Shown here: one piece after another, positions 28,838-37,933 of the stretch
Numbering within the stretch: position 1 is the first letter of the stretch
Layout of the letters: each line of letters opens with the position of its first letter
NCBI GenBank assembly: GCA_947489315.1
Contig: CANLCX010000001.1
Coordinates: 251,501 to 315,500 of the forward strand
Direction of reading: 5' to 3'
Origin: an uncultured Sphingomonadaceae bacterium
GTDB lineage: Bacteria > Pseudomonadota > Alphaproteobacteria > Sphingomonadales > Sphingomonadaceae
Length of the DNA stretch: 64,000 bases
Notes under the pieces: generated by a model
Seen by the model: only the letters and a program-made list of their open reading frames with translations
Databases searched by the model: none
What the model was told of the DNA's origin: nothing
Translations under genes and position numbers: made by a program

Positions 28838-29358
28838 TTAGTTTCAGCCCCAGAAGTCCAACCAAATAGCAAAACCAAAAAAGCGATCACAATTCCTGCG
28901 ATAATTAGATAGCCCACAAATTGACTAGAGCCGAATGGCCAATAATAGTTCATTGCTGCGAAGGAAGAAAACAAAGCTGCTAAGAATAATTGAAAACACA
29001 GCAAACTAGCCATACTGTTGTTCTGAAGCAGTGGACGTCTTGCAGCATTTGGCTTCCCGTTGACAAATGAAGTTGGGCAAAACTCTTCAATTTTATCAAG
29101 ATAGCATTTGAAAACCTGCCGAACGCGGAAGGTTGATAAAATGAGGGAAAGGTTGGTCAAGAATGCCAAAAAGAGAAGGCCAAAGCTCGCAAGTTCTGGT
29201 ATTCCTTTAACAGCCACACCTCCGTACCAAAGTCCGCCCGTCAACGTGATCGAGACAATCGGGATTTGAACCATTTGGCTATTAAGTGATCGAGCTTGTA
29301 GAAAATTCTGCTCGTAGCAAAGCTTTTCTCTTTCGAAATCGTTGGTGGGCTCATCCAT
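28834..29358 (-). CDS. Four-helix membrane protein in the phosphorothioation operon
   Basis: A 174-residue protein with a cytoplasmic-looking N-terminus (MDEPTNDFEREKLCYEQNF), a first hydrophobic pair around residues 30-75 (one weak, one strong), a charged loop of about 35 residues, and a second pair at about 115-140 and 148-168. The pattern resembles small SLATT-like membrane effectors, but I cannot show homology. It overlaps the SspC-like gene by 8 nt and the methyltransferase gene by 4 nt. It may anchor the system or act as a membrane effector. Confidence 0.6.
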   Translation of the reverse strand: MDEPTNDFEREKLCYEQNFLQARSLNSQMVQIPIVSITLTGGLWYGGVAVKGIPELASFGLLFLAFLTNLSLILSTFRVRQVFKCYLDKIEEFCPTSFVNGKPNAARRPLLQNNSMASLLCFQLFLAALFSSFAAMNYYWPFGSSQFVGYLIIAGIVIAFLVLLFGWTSGAETK

Positions 29359-32300
29359 TGGAAAGCACTTCCTGACCCTTATTTTTTCCTACATTTTTAC
29401 TGGATTGGACTGTCTTGATATTTTTTCTGTTTATGTATTCGTACGATAGTTCGGCTAATGCAGCGAAAACAATGTTCTCGTTTTCAGGCTTTTCGTCGTC
29501 GATACTCTGAATCAGCTTCGCAGCTATCAACTTAGCCTTCTTCCTGTCTCCGTCGTTTACATCAAACTCGTTCATGTAAGGGGCTGGGCGATTTCCCATG
29601 CCGACAACAACTGCCATAGAGTGACGTTTATCCTCACGACCTTTAACTCTGGCAAAAACTTCTGCACGATTGAACTGTTGTGCAAAATCAGTCAGTTCAA
29701 TAGCCGCCTTGTCGAGATCTGAATCTATCCAATCTCGCGCTGGTTTATTTGTCGCCAAACTAGCTAAGCCTTCAATGTCCGCTCTTCGACCTTCATACAT
29801 CGCGAGGCGCCCAACATAGGCATTCAACCTAAAATCACCACTTAACTCTCTTATGTTTTCGGCCCGGTCACATAATTCGGCTAAAGCCTGTGCGGAGGAA
29901 TTAGGCACCTGCAACTCTGCAAGCATATTGTCCGCAAGTCGCTCGAGCATACTAGGATATGCGCCGACAAGTTCTTCCAAGCCGTCTCGAACGCGATTTA
30001 TGATTTTTTGGAAACCAGCATCCGACTTAAGTTCACCTTTTTCCCCTGCCAAAAGAGGAAGGTCATTAAAGATAAACTGATTAGGATCGTTTGCTTTTTT
30101 GAATAACCCACGAATTTGAATGGCGTTAGAAGACAGACGCATCGTGCGTTGTGTCCACCCAGGCAAACTCACAAATATTGCTATCAAGCCTCTACCTACA
30201 TCAATAGGCTCCATGTTTTTAAGGCTGTTAGAGTTATCAAGCTCACGGACGATTTCTGCTAATCCTGACAATAGCTTTCGCCCAAGGTCATTCAGATTCA
30301 TCCATCGAAGTTGAATATCAAGCGGGTCTTTCGCGAGGTAGTCAATATCCAAGTCTGTGAAACGAGCTTGGAAAATCTGACGATTGTATAACGCTACCTT
30401 GTCCTGCTTCGATTGGATGTAGGCGACTGCCAAGACTGGCATAATACCATCTTTTACGCCGAACGGTTCTTTGCGCCAAAGATCGTAAATTTCGCTCAAA
30501 GTTACCGACCTATTTTCAAGTTCGGAGAGCATTTTATCGGTAGCATCCCACAGCGGCGCAAGGTTTGAAACATCGGTTTTATCTGATTTGGGCGAAACAA
30601 AACGCCAAGTCTTCCCATTTTTTTGATAGAGATTGGACTGCTCTAAAATAGAGGCGAATAACCCACGTTCTGCTGGAAAGCCTTCGATGCCAAGGTATTC
30701 TTGACCCTCAAATTGGACCATTCTTTTCAACAAACCGTTTTGGCCAGCAATGGCACTGCCTGATGGCTTCATTCGGTTTAGAAGTTCATTTGCAATGTGG
30801 GGGCAATTTGGGAACCTCTTATCGGCCAAAGTAGAGGCCAAAGTGCTAAGTGCTGACTGCGTAAGCAGCTTTTCTTTCTGATCCCTAAGATACCAAGTGG
30901 CAGAATCAAAAGTACGTTGCAATTCAGTTTCTAGTTGGGCTTGAAGCATGGAAATTCGAGCCATAACCTCGCGCCTAGCTACAGCGTCACCAAGCAACTC
31001 CGAGCGCGTTTCTCTTACGTTTTCAAGCGATAACAAGTCGCTTGCCAGCGCGCTTATTGCCCATGACCTTGATGAAAAACCCGCCACAATGTCGTGGTTT
31101 CTTGAGGTCTTGCTGGCCTTACGGGCAATCTCTTCTGCTTCTTTCGCACTTTCATTTTTTGTCGGAATACATAAGAGATATAGACCTATGCTATCAGCAC
31201 TCGGTTCGAATTTTTCGGCTTTTTCTATAGCCTCTTCGACTGGCGCAATCTCTATATCCATCCAACGAAGTGCGCCTGTTTTATGATAATGGCGCTTTGC
31301 CATCATAGGTTGGAGTCCAGCAAGTTCGTTTATTCTCTCGAAATCAACCTTCTCGATGTCCGATGCAGACTGGAGCATTGCTTGTTCTAGGTCGAAATCG
31401 CTCCCAGCAAAAAGGGCGTAACCTCCAAGGAATTTTTTGAAAAGAACAAGTGACCAATCACTCAGTTGGTTGACTAATTTTTTCGCTTTTACTGGACTCT
31501 TATCACCACGAGCTAGGCTCAAAATTTCCTGATTGGCTATCAACCCTGAACGGCCTTTAAAAAGGTCGATCACGGCAATTGTTTTGAGCAAGTCAATTGA
31601 CTCAAGGTCGCCGCCTAATGTTTCACATCTCGCAATTGCTTCTGCCGCTATTGCCCACCGATGCCCGTCTGGGGACGCTAAGATTGATGGCTCGAGGCTT
31701 AATTGCAGATAATCCCAAAGGAGGGCGGGAGTATATAAATCTTTATCAGTCGCTCGGCTCAAAAAATCTTGGAAACCCATAGGCTCTGCCGAATTGAGAA
31801 AACCAAATAAACTGCGCTGATTTTGCCCGAAACGTCGTTTTGAAATTGGGCCAAGCAATGCAGCTACGATGGGATGAAGTGGCCAACAATTGGAAAGGGA
31901 GGATGCCAAATGCTTCGAAATCGAACCTTTTTGGCCCTGCATATTCTTAGCGACATGACTCGCTAATTCATCATAGTGCTTGGGTGTTTGTGATGTTTCA
32001 ATGGCGCGGGATAGCAAGTCAATCTGCTCTTCTCCAGCCGCGTTGACGATCAAGTCAACAAAACGCCCTTGAACTTTTGACCATTCATCCCGTACATCGC
32101 GACCTAAGCGATTTGCGTATTCATCGAAAGCCTGATGCAGGATACCGATAAATACGAATTTGCCATTACTTCTCGAAGCAAGCTCGGCTATTTGTTGGAA
32201 AATATAAAGATCGCCATTATCCTGTGCAGATGCCTCTAAGACCTTACCCATCTCATCAGCTACAAGCAAAAGTCCGTCATGCTTTGTAGATGCGATGATA

Positions 32301-32764
32301 TTAGACAATGTAGAAAGGAGTGTATCGTCGCTCCACGGTTTTTTGGACGCTTTAGCAAGTCCGTTAGCTTCCAACGACTCCCCAACGACTTGTGCAAGGC
32401 TTGCGCGCCGCCCCACCGCTCCGACAACAGCCCAACCGTTTTTAGACACTGGCATTGCATTTTGGATTTGATCCGCCACTTGCTTGCCGACAACTCTAAC
32501 GCCTTCGGGGCGCAGTTCTTTATCCGCACTCAAAAGTGAGTTAAGAACCAAAACTAAGCTAGATTTTCCGCTTCCATACGGACCTGTCCATGTGAATGAA
32601 GCGTGTCCCGATGATGAGAGATGCGTTGCCATGCTTGTCAAAACATCCTCGGAAGATTTTGGACATATAAACCCTTCCAAAGCAGAAAGGTTGTTCATGT
32701 CCGCATCAATACGAATAGATTTTTGGAATCGCCGAGCGATTGTTACGTTTTCAGAGAGTGTCAT
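29351..32764 (-). CDS. sspC: Large P-loop ATPase, SspC-like
   Basis: A 1137-residue protein with an N-terminal P-loop ATPase domain: Walker A TWTGPYGSGKSSLV (residues about 59-71) and Walker B GLLLVADEMGKVLE. The C-terminal two-thirds are mostly helical with no motif that I recognise. It directly follows the DUF4007 gene (TAATG overlap), the arrangement of sspB-sspC. SspC is reported as the ATPase partner of SspB and SspD in single-strand phosphorothioation. Naming rests on gene order and the P-loop, not on a sequence search. Confidence 0.72.
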   Translation of the reverse strand: MTLSENVTIARRFQKSIRIDADMNNLSALEGFICPKSSEDVLTSMATHLSSSGHASFTWTGPYGSGKSSLVLVLNSLLSADKELRPEGVRVVGKQVADQIQNAMPVSKNGWAVVGAVGRRASLAQVVGESLEANGLAKASKKPWSDDTLLSTLSNIIASTKHDGLLLVADEMGKVLEASAQDNGDLYIFQQIAELASRSNGKFVFIGILHQAFDEYANRLGRDVRDEWSKVQGRFVDLIVNAAGEEQIDLLSRAIETSQTPKHYDELASHVAKNMQGQKGSISKHLASSLSNCWPLHPIVAALLGPISKRRFGQNQRSLFGFLNSAEPMGFQDFLSRATDKDLYTPALLWDYLQLSLEPSILASPDGHRWAIAAEAIARCETLGGDLESIDLLKTIAVIDLFKGRSGLIANQEILSLARGDKSPVKAKKLVNQLSDWSLVLFKKFLGGYALFAGSDFDLEQAMLQSASDIEKVDFERINELAGLQPMMAKRHYHKTGALRWMDIEIAPVEEAIEKAEKFEPSADSIGLYLLCIPTKNESAKEAEEIARKASKTSRNHDIVAGFSSRSWAISALASDLLSLENVRETRSELLGDAVARREVMARISMLQAQLETELQRTFDSATWYLRDQKEKLLTQSALSTLASTLADKRFPNCPHIANELLNRMKPSGSAIAGQNGLLKRMVQFEGQEYLGIEGFPAERGLFASILEQSNLYQKNGKTWRFVSPKSDKTDVSNLAPLWDATDKMLSELENRSVTLSEIYDLWRKEPFGVKDGIMPVLAVAYIQSKQDKVALYNRQIFQARFTDLDIDYLAKDPLDIQLRWMNLNDLGRKLLSGLAEIVRELDNSNSLKNMEPIDVGRGLIAIFVSLPGWTQRTMRLSSNAIQIRGLFKKANDPNQFIFNDLPLLAGEKGELKSDAGFQKIINRVRDGLEELVGAYPSMLERLADNMLAELQVPNSSAQALAELCDRAENIRELSGDFRLNAYVGRLAMYEGRRADIEGLASLATNKPARDWIDSDLDKAAIELTDFAQQFNRAEVFARVKGREDKRHSMAVVVGMGNRPAPYMNEFDVNDGDRKKAKLIAAKLIQSIDDEKPENENIVFAALAELSYEYINRKNIKTVQSSKNVGKNKGQEVLSNG

Positions 32765-33720
32765 TATGCTGCCCTCTGCATTTTAGTAGATTTGTAATCT
32801 GATTTTATGAGATCGTATCGCTCCGTTTCGGTCATTTCTTTACGGCGGCTTATCTGCTTCAATCCTGCGGTCTCTGACCATGTGATTTTACCACGCGTAA
32901 TGTCTTCAATATCACTTATGCGGCGGAGTAATTCGTTTTCATCAAGACTGAAAACCCGCCCCGGAGAGCCCGGCTCGTGTGCTAGCGCCTCGAACGAAAG
33001 GGAGTTTGCCCCACTAAAATCGTTCCAAAACTCCGCAACTGCAAATGCAAAAACGCCCTGGCCAAGACTCGATTGTTCTCCGCGAACAAAACGGAAACCG
33101 TCTTTTTTACCTGTAGCTTTCAAGAGGTTAAGTTCGACCAATGGAGATTCGAGGCTTTCTTCGTGCAGGCCCCCTCGCGCGGTGGGTTTTGCAGCATATG
33201 TTCGAACGAAACACTCCACATCCTTTTTGACGGTTGCGGGTGATACTCTCGACCACTCTCGCTCGGATGCGAGGCGCAACAGTTCTTTGGCAAGTGTTTC
33301 GCGCTCAAAATTTAGCGCATGGAAATGATTGAAAGCAAAATACCAAGTTGTGCGGTCGGGCTGTCCACAAAGCTTCCAATGCGTCAACCAAAGTGTGGCG
33401 ACATTTTCCATGAAGGGGTCGAGACCTTCCTCCCCAAATATGAGATCGCCAATCTTAGCCGTTTGAATTTTTGTATTATCGACGGTTTCGATAATCCCGC
33501 AAGCCTGCGCCCAATAGCGAATAGAAGATACCATGTTTTTACCAACTCCAAAAGTGGCGATGGCACTGCCATCGGTAAAAATGGCTTTATTCTGCTGTTC
33601 GTCTCGCGCTCGCCATACATGATCATAGGCTTTTTTGAGCCATCCGTACCTAAGCGGAAACGTCTCATGTCCTGAAAATTGTGGGCTGTAGTTTTTAGAG
33701 TATAGTTTTCCGCGTGACAT
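32764..33720 (-). CDS. sspB: DUF4007 protein, SspB-like nickase
   Basis: A 318-residue protein whose N-terminus carries the DUF4007 signature FSGHETFPLRYGWLKKAYD, followed by FGVGKNMVSSIRYWAQACGI. DUF4007 is the domain of SspB, described as the nicking component of the SspABCD phosphorothioation system; in the Dnd type this role is filled by different proteins. It is the first gene of the minus-strand operon and starts 148 bp from the divergent desulfurase gene. I do not see a canonical nuclease motif by eye. Confidence 0.85.
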   Translation of the reverse strand: MSRGKLYSKNYSPQFSGHETFPLRYGWLKKAYDHVWRARDEQQNKAIFTDGSAIATFGVGKNMVSSIRYWAQACGIIETVDNTKIQTAKIGDLIFGEEGLDPFMENVATLWLTHWKLCGQPDRTTWYFAFNHFHALNFERETLAKELLRLASEREWSRVSPATVKKDVECFVRTYAAKPTARGGLHEESLESPLVELNLLKATGKKDGFRFVRGEQSSLGQGVFAFAVAEFWNDFSGANSLSFEALAHEPGSPGRVFSLDENELLRRISDIEDITRGKITWSETAGLKQISRRKEMTETERYDLIKSDYKSTKMQRAA

Positions 33721-33729
33721 ATTGCTAAC

Positions 33730-33804
33730 CTGGATGTTGTTTCCAGTTAGACGCTAGCAACAAACATGTGATTACGTCAAAGCAAAACTGGAGAGACCTT
33801 CCAG
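33730..33804. promoter_or_regulatory. Two CTGGA-N7-TCCAG dyads between sspB and sspA
   Basis: Site 1 (33730-33746) and site 2 (33788-33804) share the same 17-bp design: CTGGA, seven variable bases, TCCAG, followed in both by TT. Their centres are 58 bp apart in the 148-bp divergent promoter region. Equal spacing and equal arms are what a dimeric repressor needs, so these look like operators controlling both transcription directions. The binding protein is unknown. Confidence 0.6.
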
Positions 33805-33868
33805 TTTGATCAAAAAACTAACACGCCAATTTCGGATATCAGAAGTCCCTCCAACATATTGAATAACA

Positions 33869-35029
33869 ATGAAAATATCTAATTCCTATTATTTTGACCA
33901 TCAGGCCACTTGTCCGCTTGATTCTAGTGTTTTTGACGAAATGTGCCATTTTATGGTGAATTCGGTCGGGAATTCACATTCAAGCGAGCATGCTTTTGGA
34001 TGGGAGGCAGGCAACGCCGTATCGAACGCCACAACTAAAATCGCTGAAATGGTGGGGTGTGATCCTGATGAAATATTTTTCACCTCTGGTGCAACTGAAG
34101 CAAACAATCTTGCAATTAAGGGGTATGGGTTCGGAACTAGAGAAACTCTGATCCATAGTAGCATCGAGCATAAATGCGTGATTGAGGCAGGACGCTATTT
34201 GGAAGCGCAAGGTGGTTTAAAGATTAGATCGGTGGGAGTTGATACAGAGGGTAGGATCGATCTCGACGAGCTGGTGGCAATGGCAAGCAATACAATTTCA
34301 ATGTTTAGCTTTATCGGTGTGAACAATGAGATCGGGACTATACAAGATTTTCATAAGATCGCCGATATCTGCCGAAGACACGGTATTAAGATTCATGCTG
34401 ACATGGCTCAAGCTCCCTTAGCTATGAATTTGCGAGATATGATCGATTGCGTCGACACGCTCAGCTTATCCGCTCACAAATATTACGGCCCTATGGGGAT
34501 AGGATGTCTCTATATTCGACGCGATGTTCAACATGAGTATAGCCCTCAAATTCATGGTGGAGGACAACAGTCAGGAATGCGGTCTGGCACCGTACCGGTT
34601 CCATTAGCCGTTGGGATGGGAAAAGCTTCAGAGATTATTATGCAAAATACCTCAGAGAGGGATGACATGCGCGCAGTAAATCAATTGCTTTGGGACCAAA
34701 TCAAAAAATTGGATTTCGAAGTAGCTTTGAATGGTCCATCACTAAATGATCGTCATCCTGGAAGCCTTAACGTCAGTTTTGCAGGCTTCGATAGCGCTGA
34801 TATTATCGCAGCGGTTCAACCCCATTTGGCTATTTCAAGCGGTTCTGCTTGCTCCTCAGGAACTATAGAGCCGTCATATGTCGTCCAAAACAGTACGAGA
34901 AATTTCGAAAGATCAAAGTCTGCAATTAGGTTTGGCATCGGCCGCAGCACTAACGAGAACGATGTTGGTAATGCTGTTGCGATCCTCGACCGAGCGTTAC
35001 GTAAAATCTCAGAGATAGCCAAGAACTAG
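33869..35029 (+). CDS. sspA: Cysteine desulfurase, SspA/DndA/IscS-like
   Basis: A 386-residue PLP enzyme that takes sulfur from cysteine as an enzyme persulfide and supplies it for DNA phosphorothioation. Visible are DHQATCPLD at the N-terminus, FTSGATEANNLAIKG, the aspartate in IKIHADMAQAPL, the PLP-lysine in LSLSAHKYYGPMGIG, and the mobile-loop catalytic cysteine in SSGSACSSGTIEPSYV. Length and loop are IscS/DndA-like. It is divergent from the ssp operon, sharing the promoter region. A housekeeping IscS is unlikely given its location in the island. Confidence 0.88.
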   Translation: MKISNSYYFDHQATCPLDSSVFDEMCHFMVNSVGNSHSSEHAFGWEAGNAVSNATTKIAEMVGCDPDEIFFTSGATEANNLAIKGYGFGTRETLIHSSIEHKCVIEAGRYLEAQGGLKIRSVGVDTEGRIDLDELVAMASNTISMFSFIGVNNEIGTIQDFHKIADICRRHGIKIHADMAQAPLAMNLRDMIDCVDTLSLSAHKYYGPMGIGCLYIRRDVQHEYSPQIHGGGQQSGMRSGTVPVPLAVGMGKASEIIMQNTSERDDMRAVNQLLWDQIKKLDFEVALNGPSLNDRHPGSLNVSFAGFDSADIIAAVQPHLAISSGSACSSGTIEPSYVVQNSTRNFERSKSAIRFGIGRSTNENDVGNAVAILDRALRKISEIAKN

Positions 35030-35296
35030 GCGTCTCTCTCTATCCCCATTTTGTAGGATTTTCGATCCCTATTCATAGCAACCCAAACTTACTCATAGCA
35101 GCGCAACAGTTCTAAGCTAGTTCGCGTGACTTCAGAAGAATGTAATAGCATTATTCTGAACCCGGACCTGCCCGGCAGCACTCTTCCCCAACCCTAGCAA
35201 TCCCCTTTAAACCTACACCCCCTTGACGTGCTGCCGGTTTGACCTTCAGTATAGAAACGTAAAAACGGGTCGTTTTTCTAAACAGGGGAAAAAACG
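35030..35296. repeat. Non-coding region with inverted repeats upstream of the transfer-like operon
   Basis: Two structures are visible. Arms CCGGCAGCAC (35172-35181) and GTGCTGCCGG (35228-35237) are exact 10-bp inverted repeats 46 nt apart. Nearer the next gene, AAAAACG (35261-35267), GGT, CGTTTTT (35271-35277) forms a tight hairpin or operator just before the AGGGG ribosome site. They could be an operator, the end of sspA transcription, or a DNA-processing site for the ATPase operon that follows. Confidence 0.45.
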
Positions 35297-35812
35297 ATGA
35301 AATTGTTATTGAAAAGGGAGCAAACTAAACAGGGAATAGGACGGATCAACTTTCAGCTCTGGGCGAAATTAGAGCCCGAAGAGGAAGAGCAGAAACTGAT
35401 CGACAAATACCAGTTTAACAACGCCATATTGGCTGGAGAGCTTCAAGAAGGGTTGCTCAGGCGAGCGGCAATTCTCGGAATTGTTGTTTGGTTTGTGATC
35501 GGCTTGATTGGTAGTGCCATTGCCTCTGTTCAAATCGGAGGGGTCGTCGGCTTGATCGCCGGAGGCGGTTTTGCGTATTGGTGGGTCAACGAAAAACGAG
35601 AAATCATCAACGTGCAGGACTTAATCTGGGGACGCACATTCAAATGTACTAGCGTGATTGATTTGGCCAAGAAGGAAGCCGAGCTGGAAGACATGGTTAG
35701 CTTGCTGCGGCAAGTTATGGAAAGTTCCAAGCATTGGGATGGGACCGAAACGATACCCGTTGACGCGCTGCCCAAAGAAGAAGCAAAGCAGCTCATGTTG
35801 CGGGTATTTTAA
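35297..35812 (+). CDS. Small membrane protein, first gene of the transfer-like operon
   Basis: A 171-residue protein with a charged N-terminal third, two adjacent hydrophobic helices (about 57-98, including GLIGSAIASVQIGGVVGL) and a cytoplasmic C-terminal part with a short coiled segment. I recognise no family. AGGGG precedes the ATG at a good distance, and its stop codon is immediately followed by the ATPase start, so it is likely a membrane partner for that ATPase. Confidence 0.6.
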   Translation: MKLLLKREQTKQGIGRINFQLWAKLEPEEEEQKLIDKYQFNNAILAGELQEGLLRRAAILGIVVWFVIGLIGSAIASVQIGGVVGLIAGGGFAYWWVNEKREIINVQDLIWGRTFKCTSVIDLAKKEAELEDMVSLLRQVMESSKHWDGTETIPVDALPKEEAKQLMLRVF

Positions 35813-37933
35813 ATGCCATTGAACATTGGCCCTCGGCTTCATGCTTTTACGCACAGCCTGTTTAAATCAAGCGATGCCGTCGAAGCGAAAGAGCTTTTTG
35901 ATGAAGTAGAGCAGCTGTTTGCAAATCGCGGCGTTGAGCAGGAGGCGGTTGCTTATTCGCTCTTGGCTAATTTGTCTGATGTGTTTGAGCTGCCTGCTAG
36001 TGATGAACGCCATATTCGGTTGCTCCAGACCATCATGCGCATCATAGATTTCGAAGAGTTATTCATATTGCCAGAAATAGACTGGTCCGAGCAACGGTCG
36101 ATCTCGGACTATTGGGCAATCCGCGACTATCTAGCACGTCAGAAGCGGTTCATGCTTGATTTTGACGCGACCTATGAACTTTTGCGCGAAGCACTTTTTC
36201 AATGGCTGCAACCAATCTATGACAATTGTCATGAGGACCCAGTAACCGAACAGCCTGATGGTATTACAGTGCCGTCGCATCTATTGCATGGTTTTGGAAA
36301 TATTGGCGAAGTGGTCGAGCAAATGCTGGGCGTTTTGAATGACGAAGATCTGATCGAACTTAATCTGTTCCCGCGCCATACTCGCAATCTCAATCGAAAC
36401 CTCATTCGAGCATCAGGCGGCAATCCAGATGATCCCAAAGGCTTCACCCGTGCGCCCAAATTGCCGAGCCAAGCCGATAGTAAAAATCCCGAGCAGTTGG
36501 TTGCTACCTATCTCGATGGAACACCGCTCCTCGACATGTTCGATCAGAGTATTGATTTCACCATTCCAACCAAAGCGCGTTTCGAGCATCATCACATCGT
36601 CGCCGGTTCGGGTCACGGTAAGACGCAAACGCTTCAATATTTGATCGCTCAGGACTTGGAAGCGGTGATCGCGGGAAATCGCACGGTGATTGTGATTGAT
36701 AGCCAAGGCGATCTTATCAAGAATATTTCCAATCTGGCGGTCTTTGGGCCCGGTGGTGCCTTGCACGATAAGATAACTATCATTGATCCCACGGACGTAG
36801 AGTATCCGGTGTCGCTGAACATGTTTGATGTTGGTGTGGAACGGCTAAAGAGCTATGACGCGCTGGAACGCGAACGGCTCACCAACAGCATTTTGGAACT
36901 ATACGACTTTGTTTTGGGAACCTTGCTTGATGCTGGGATGACTCAAAAGCAAAGCGTTATCTTTCGCTATGTCACTAGGCTCATGCTCCATATTCCAGAC
37001 GCTACTATTCATACGCTCAGAGAATTGATGGAGCCGGGAGCGGAGAAGCTATTCGCTGATGACATTGCCAAACTTACCGGATCAGCGAGACGTTTTTTCG
37101 ATACCGAGTTTGCAGGGAAAGAGTTCGTGCAGACCAAGCAACAAGTGCTCAGACGACTTTGGGGCATATTAGAAAATCAGACATTTGAGCGCATGTTCTC
37201 GCATCCACGGTCAAAGCTCGACTTGTTCTCGGAGATGAATTCAGGGCGAGTGATATTGATCAACACTGCTAAGGATTTGCTCAAAGAACAGGGTACACAA
37301 ATCTTTGGCCGGTTCTTCATCGCATTAATTGCGCAGGCAGCACAGGAGCGCGCCACTTTGCCTGAACATAAACGCATGCCAACAATGGTCTATGTTGATG
37401 AAGCGCAGGACTATTTTGATCGTAATATCGGGATCATATTATCTCAGGCGCGCAAATATTCCGTCGGAATGGTACTTGCGCATCAGTTTCTGGGCCAGCT
37501 TGATCCAAAGCTACAAGAAGCATTCGGAGCCAATACCAGCATCAAGTTTGCTGGCGGTGTTTCAGCCAAAGATGCGCGCAGTCTGGCACCGATGCTTTAT
37601 TGCGATGCAGGCTTGATTGAAAGCCAACCGAAAGGCAGCTTTGCAGCACATATTAAAGGTGTCACCAAAGCGGCGCGACCGCTGCAGTTTCCGTTTGGCT
37701 ATATGGAAGGTCTGTTACAAATGGATAAAGGGCAGCGTCAGGGGCTGCGTGATCAAATGCGGAAAGGTTACGCAGTCCATTTCTCCGAGATTCAAACGAA
37801 CGATCAAGAAACTGAAAAGGACGAAAGCGCGCCTAAAAACACCAAAGACGGTGCAGTGACCGAAAGGCCGTCGAAAAACCGCTCAGGGACAACGCAGGGG
37901 CAGCCTGATACTGATCCGGGCGAGAGCTGGTAG
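35813..37933 (+). CDS. HerA/VirD4-type P-loop ATPase
   Basis: A 706-residue protein. The first 250 residues are unlike known domains. The ATPase part has Walker A VAGSGHGKTQTL near residue 265, VIDSQGDLIKN, the IDPTDVEYPVSLNMF segment, Walker B MVYVDEAQDYF and the sensor-like SQARKYSVGMVLAHQF. This is the pattern of type IV coupling-protein/HerA ATPases that pump DNA. The tail is hydrophilic. It is flanked by a membrane-protein gene and a replication-relaxation gene, an association seen in mobile elements, so DNA transfer or mobilisation is inferred. Confidence 0.75.
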   Translation: MPLNIGPRLHAFTHSLFKSSDAVEAKELFDEVEQLFANRGVEQEAVAYSLLANLSDVFELPASDERHIRLLQTIMRIIDFEELFILPEIDWSEQRSISDYWAIRDYLARQKRFMLDFDATYELLREALFQWLQPIYDNCHEDPVTEQPDGITVPSHLLHGFGNIGEVVEQMLGVLNDEDLIELNLFPRHTRNLNRNLIRASGGNPDDPKGFTRAPKLPSQADSKNPEQLVATYLDGTPLLDMFDQSIDFTIPTKARFEHHHIVAGSGHGKTQTLQYLIAQDLEAVIAGNRTVIVIDSQGDLIKNISNLAVFGPGGALHDKITIIDPTDVEYPVSLNMFDVGVERLKSYDALERERLTNSILELYDFVLGTLLDAGMTQKQSVIFRYVTRLMLHIPDATIHTLRELMEPGAEKLFADDIAKLTGSARRFFDTEFAGKEFVQTKQQVLRRLWGILENQTFERMFSHPRSKLDLFSEMNSGRVILINTAKDLLKEQGTQIFGRFFIALIAQAAQERATLPEHKRMPTMVYVDEAQDYFDRNIGIILSQARKYSVGMVLAHQFLGQLDPKLQEAFGANTSIKFAGGVSAKDARSLAPMLYCDAGLIESQPKGSFAAHIKGVTKAARPLQFPFGYMEGLLQMDKGQRQGLRDQMRKGYAVHFSEIQTNDQETEKDESAPKNTKDGAVTERPSKNRSGTTQGQPDTDPGESW

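Noticed and set aside
35224-35256. A sigma-70 promoter (TTGACG / TATAGA) before the gene at 35297
   Set aside because: The spacer between the boxes is about 21-22 nt, too long for a standard promoter, and the alternative TTGACC box is too close.
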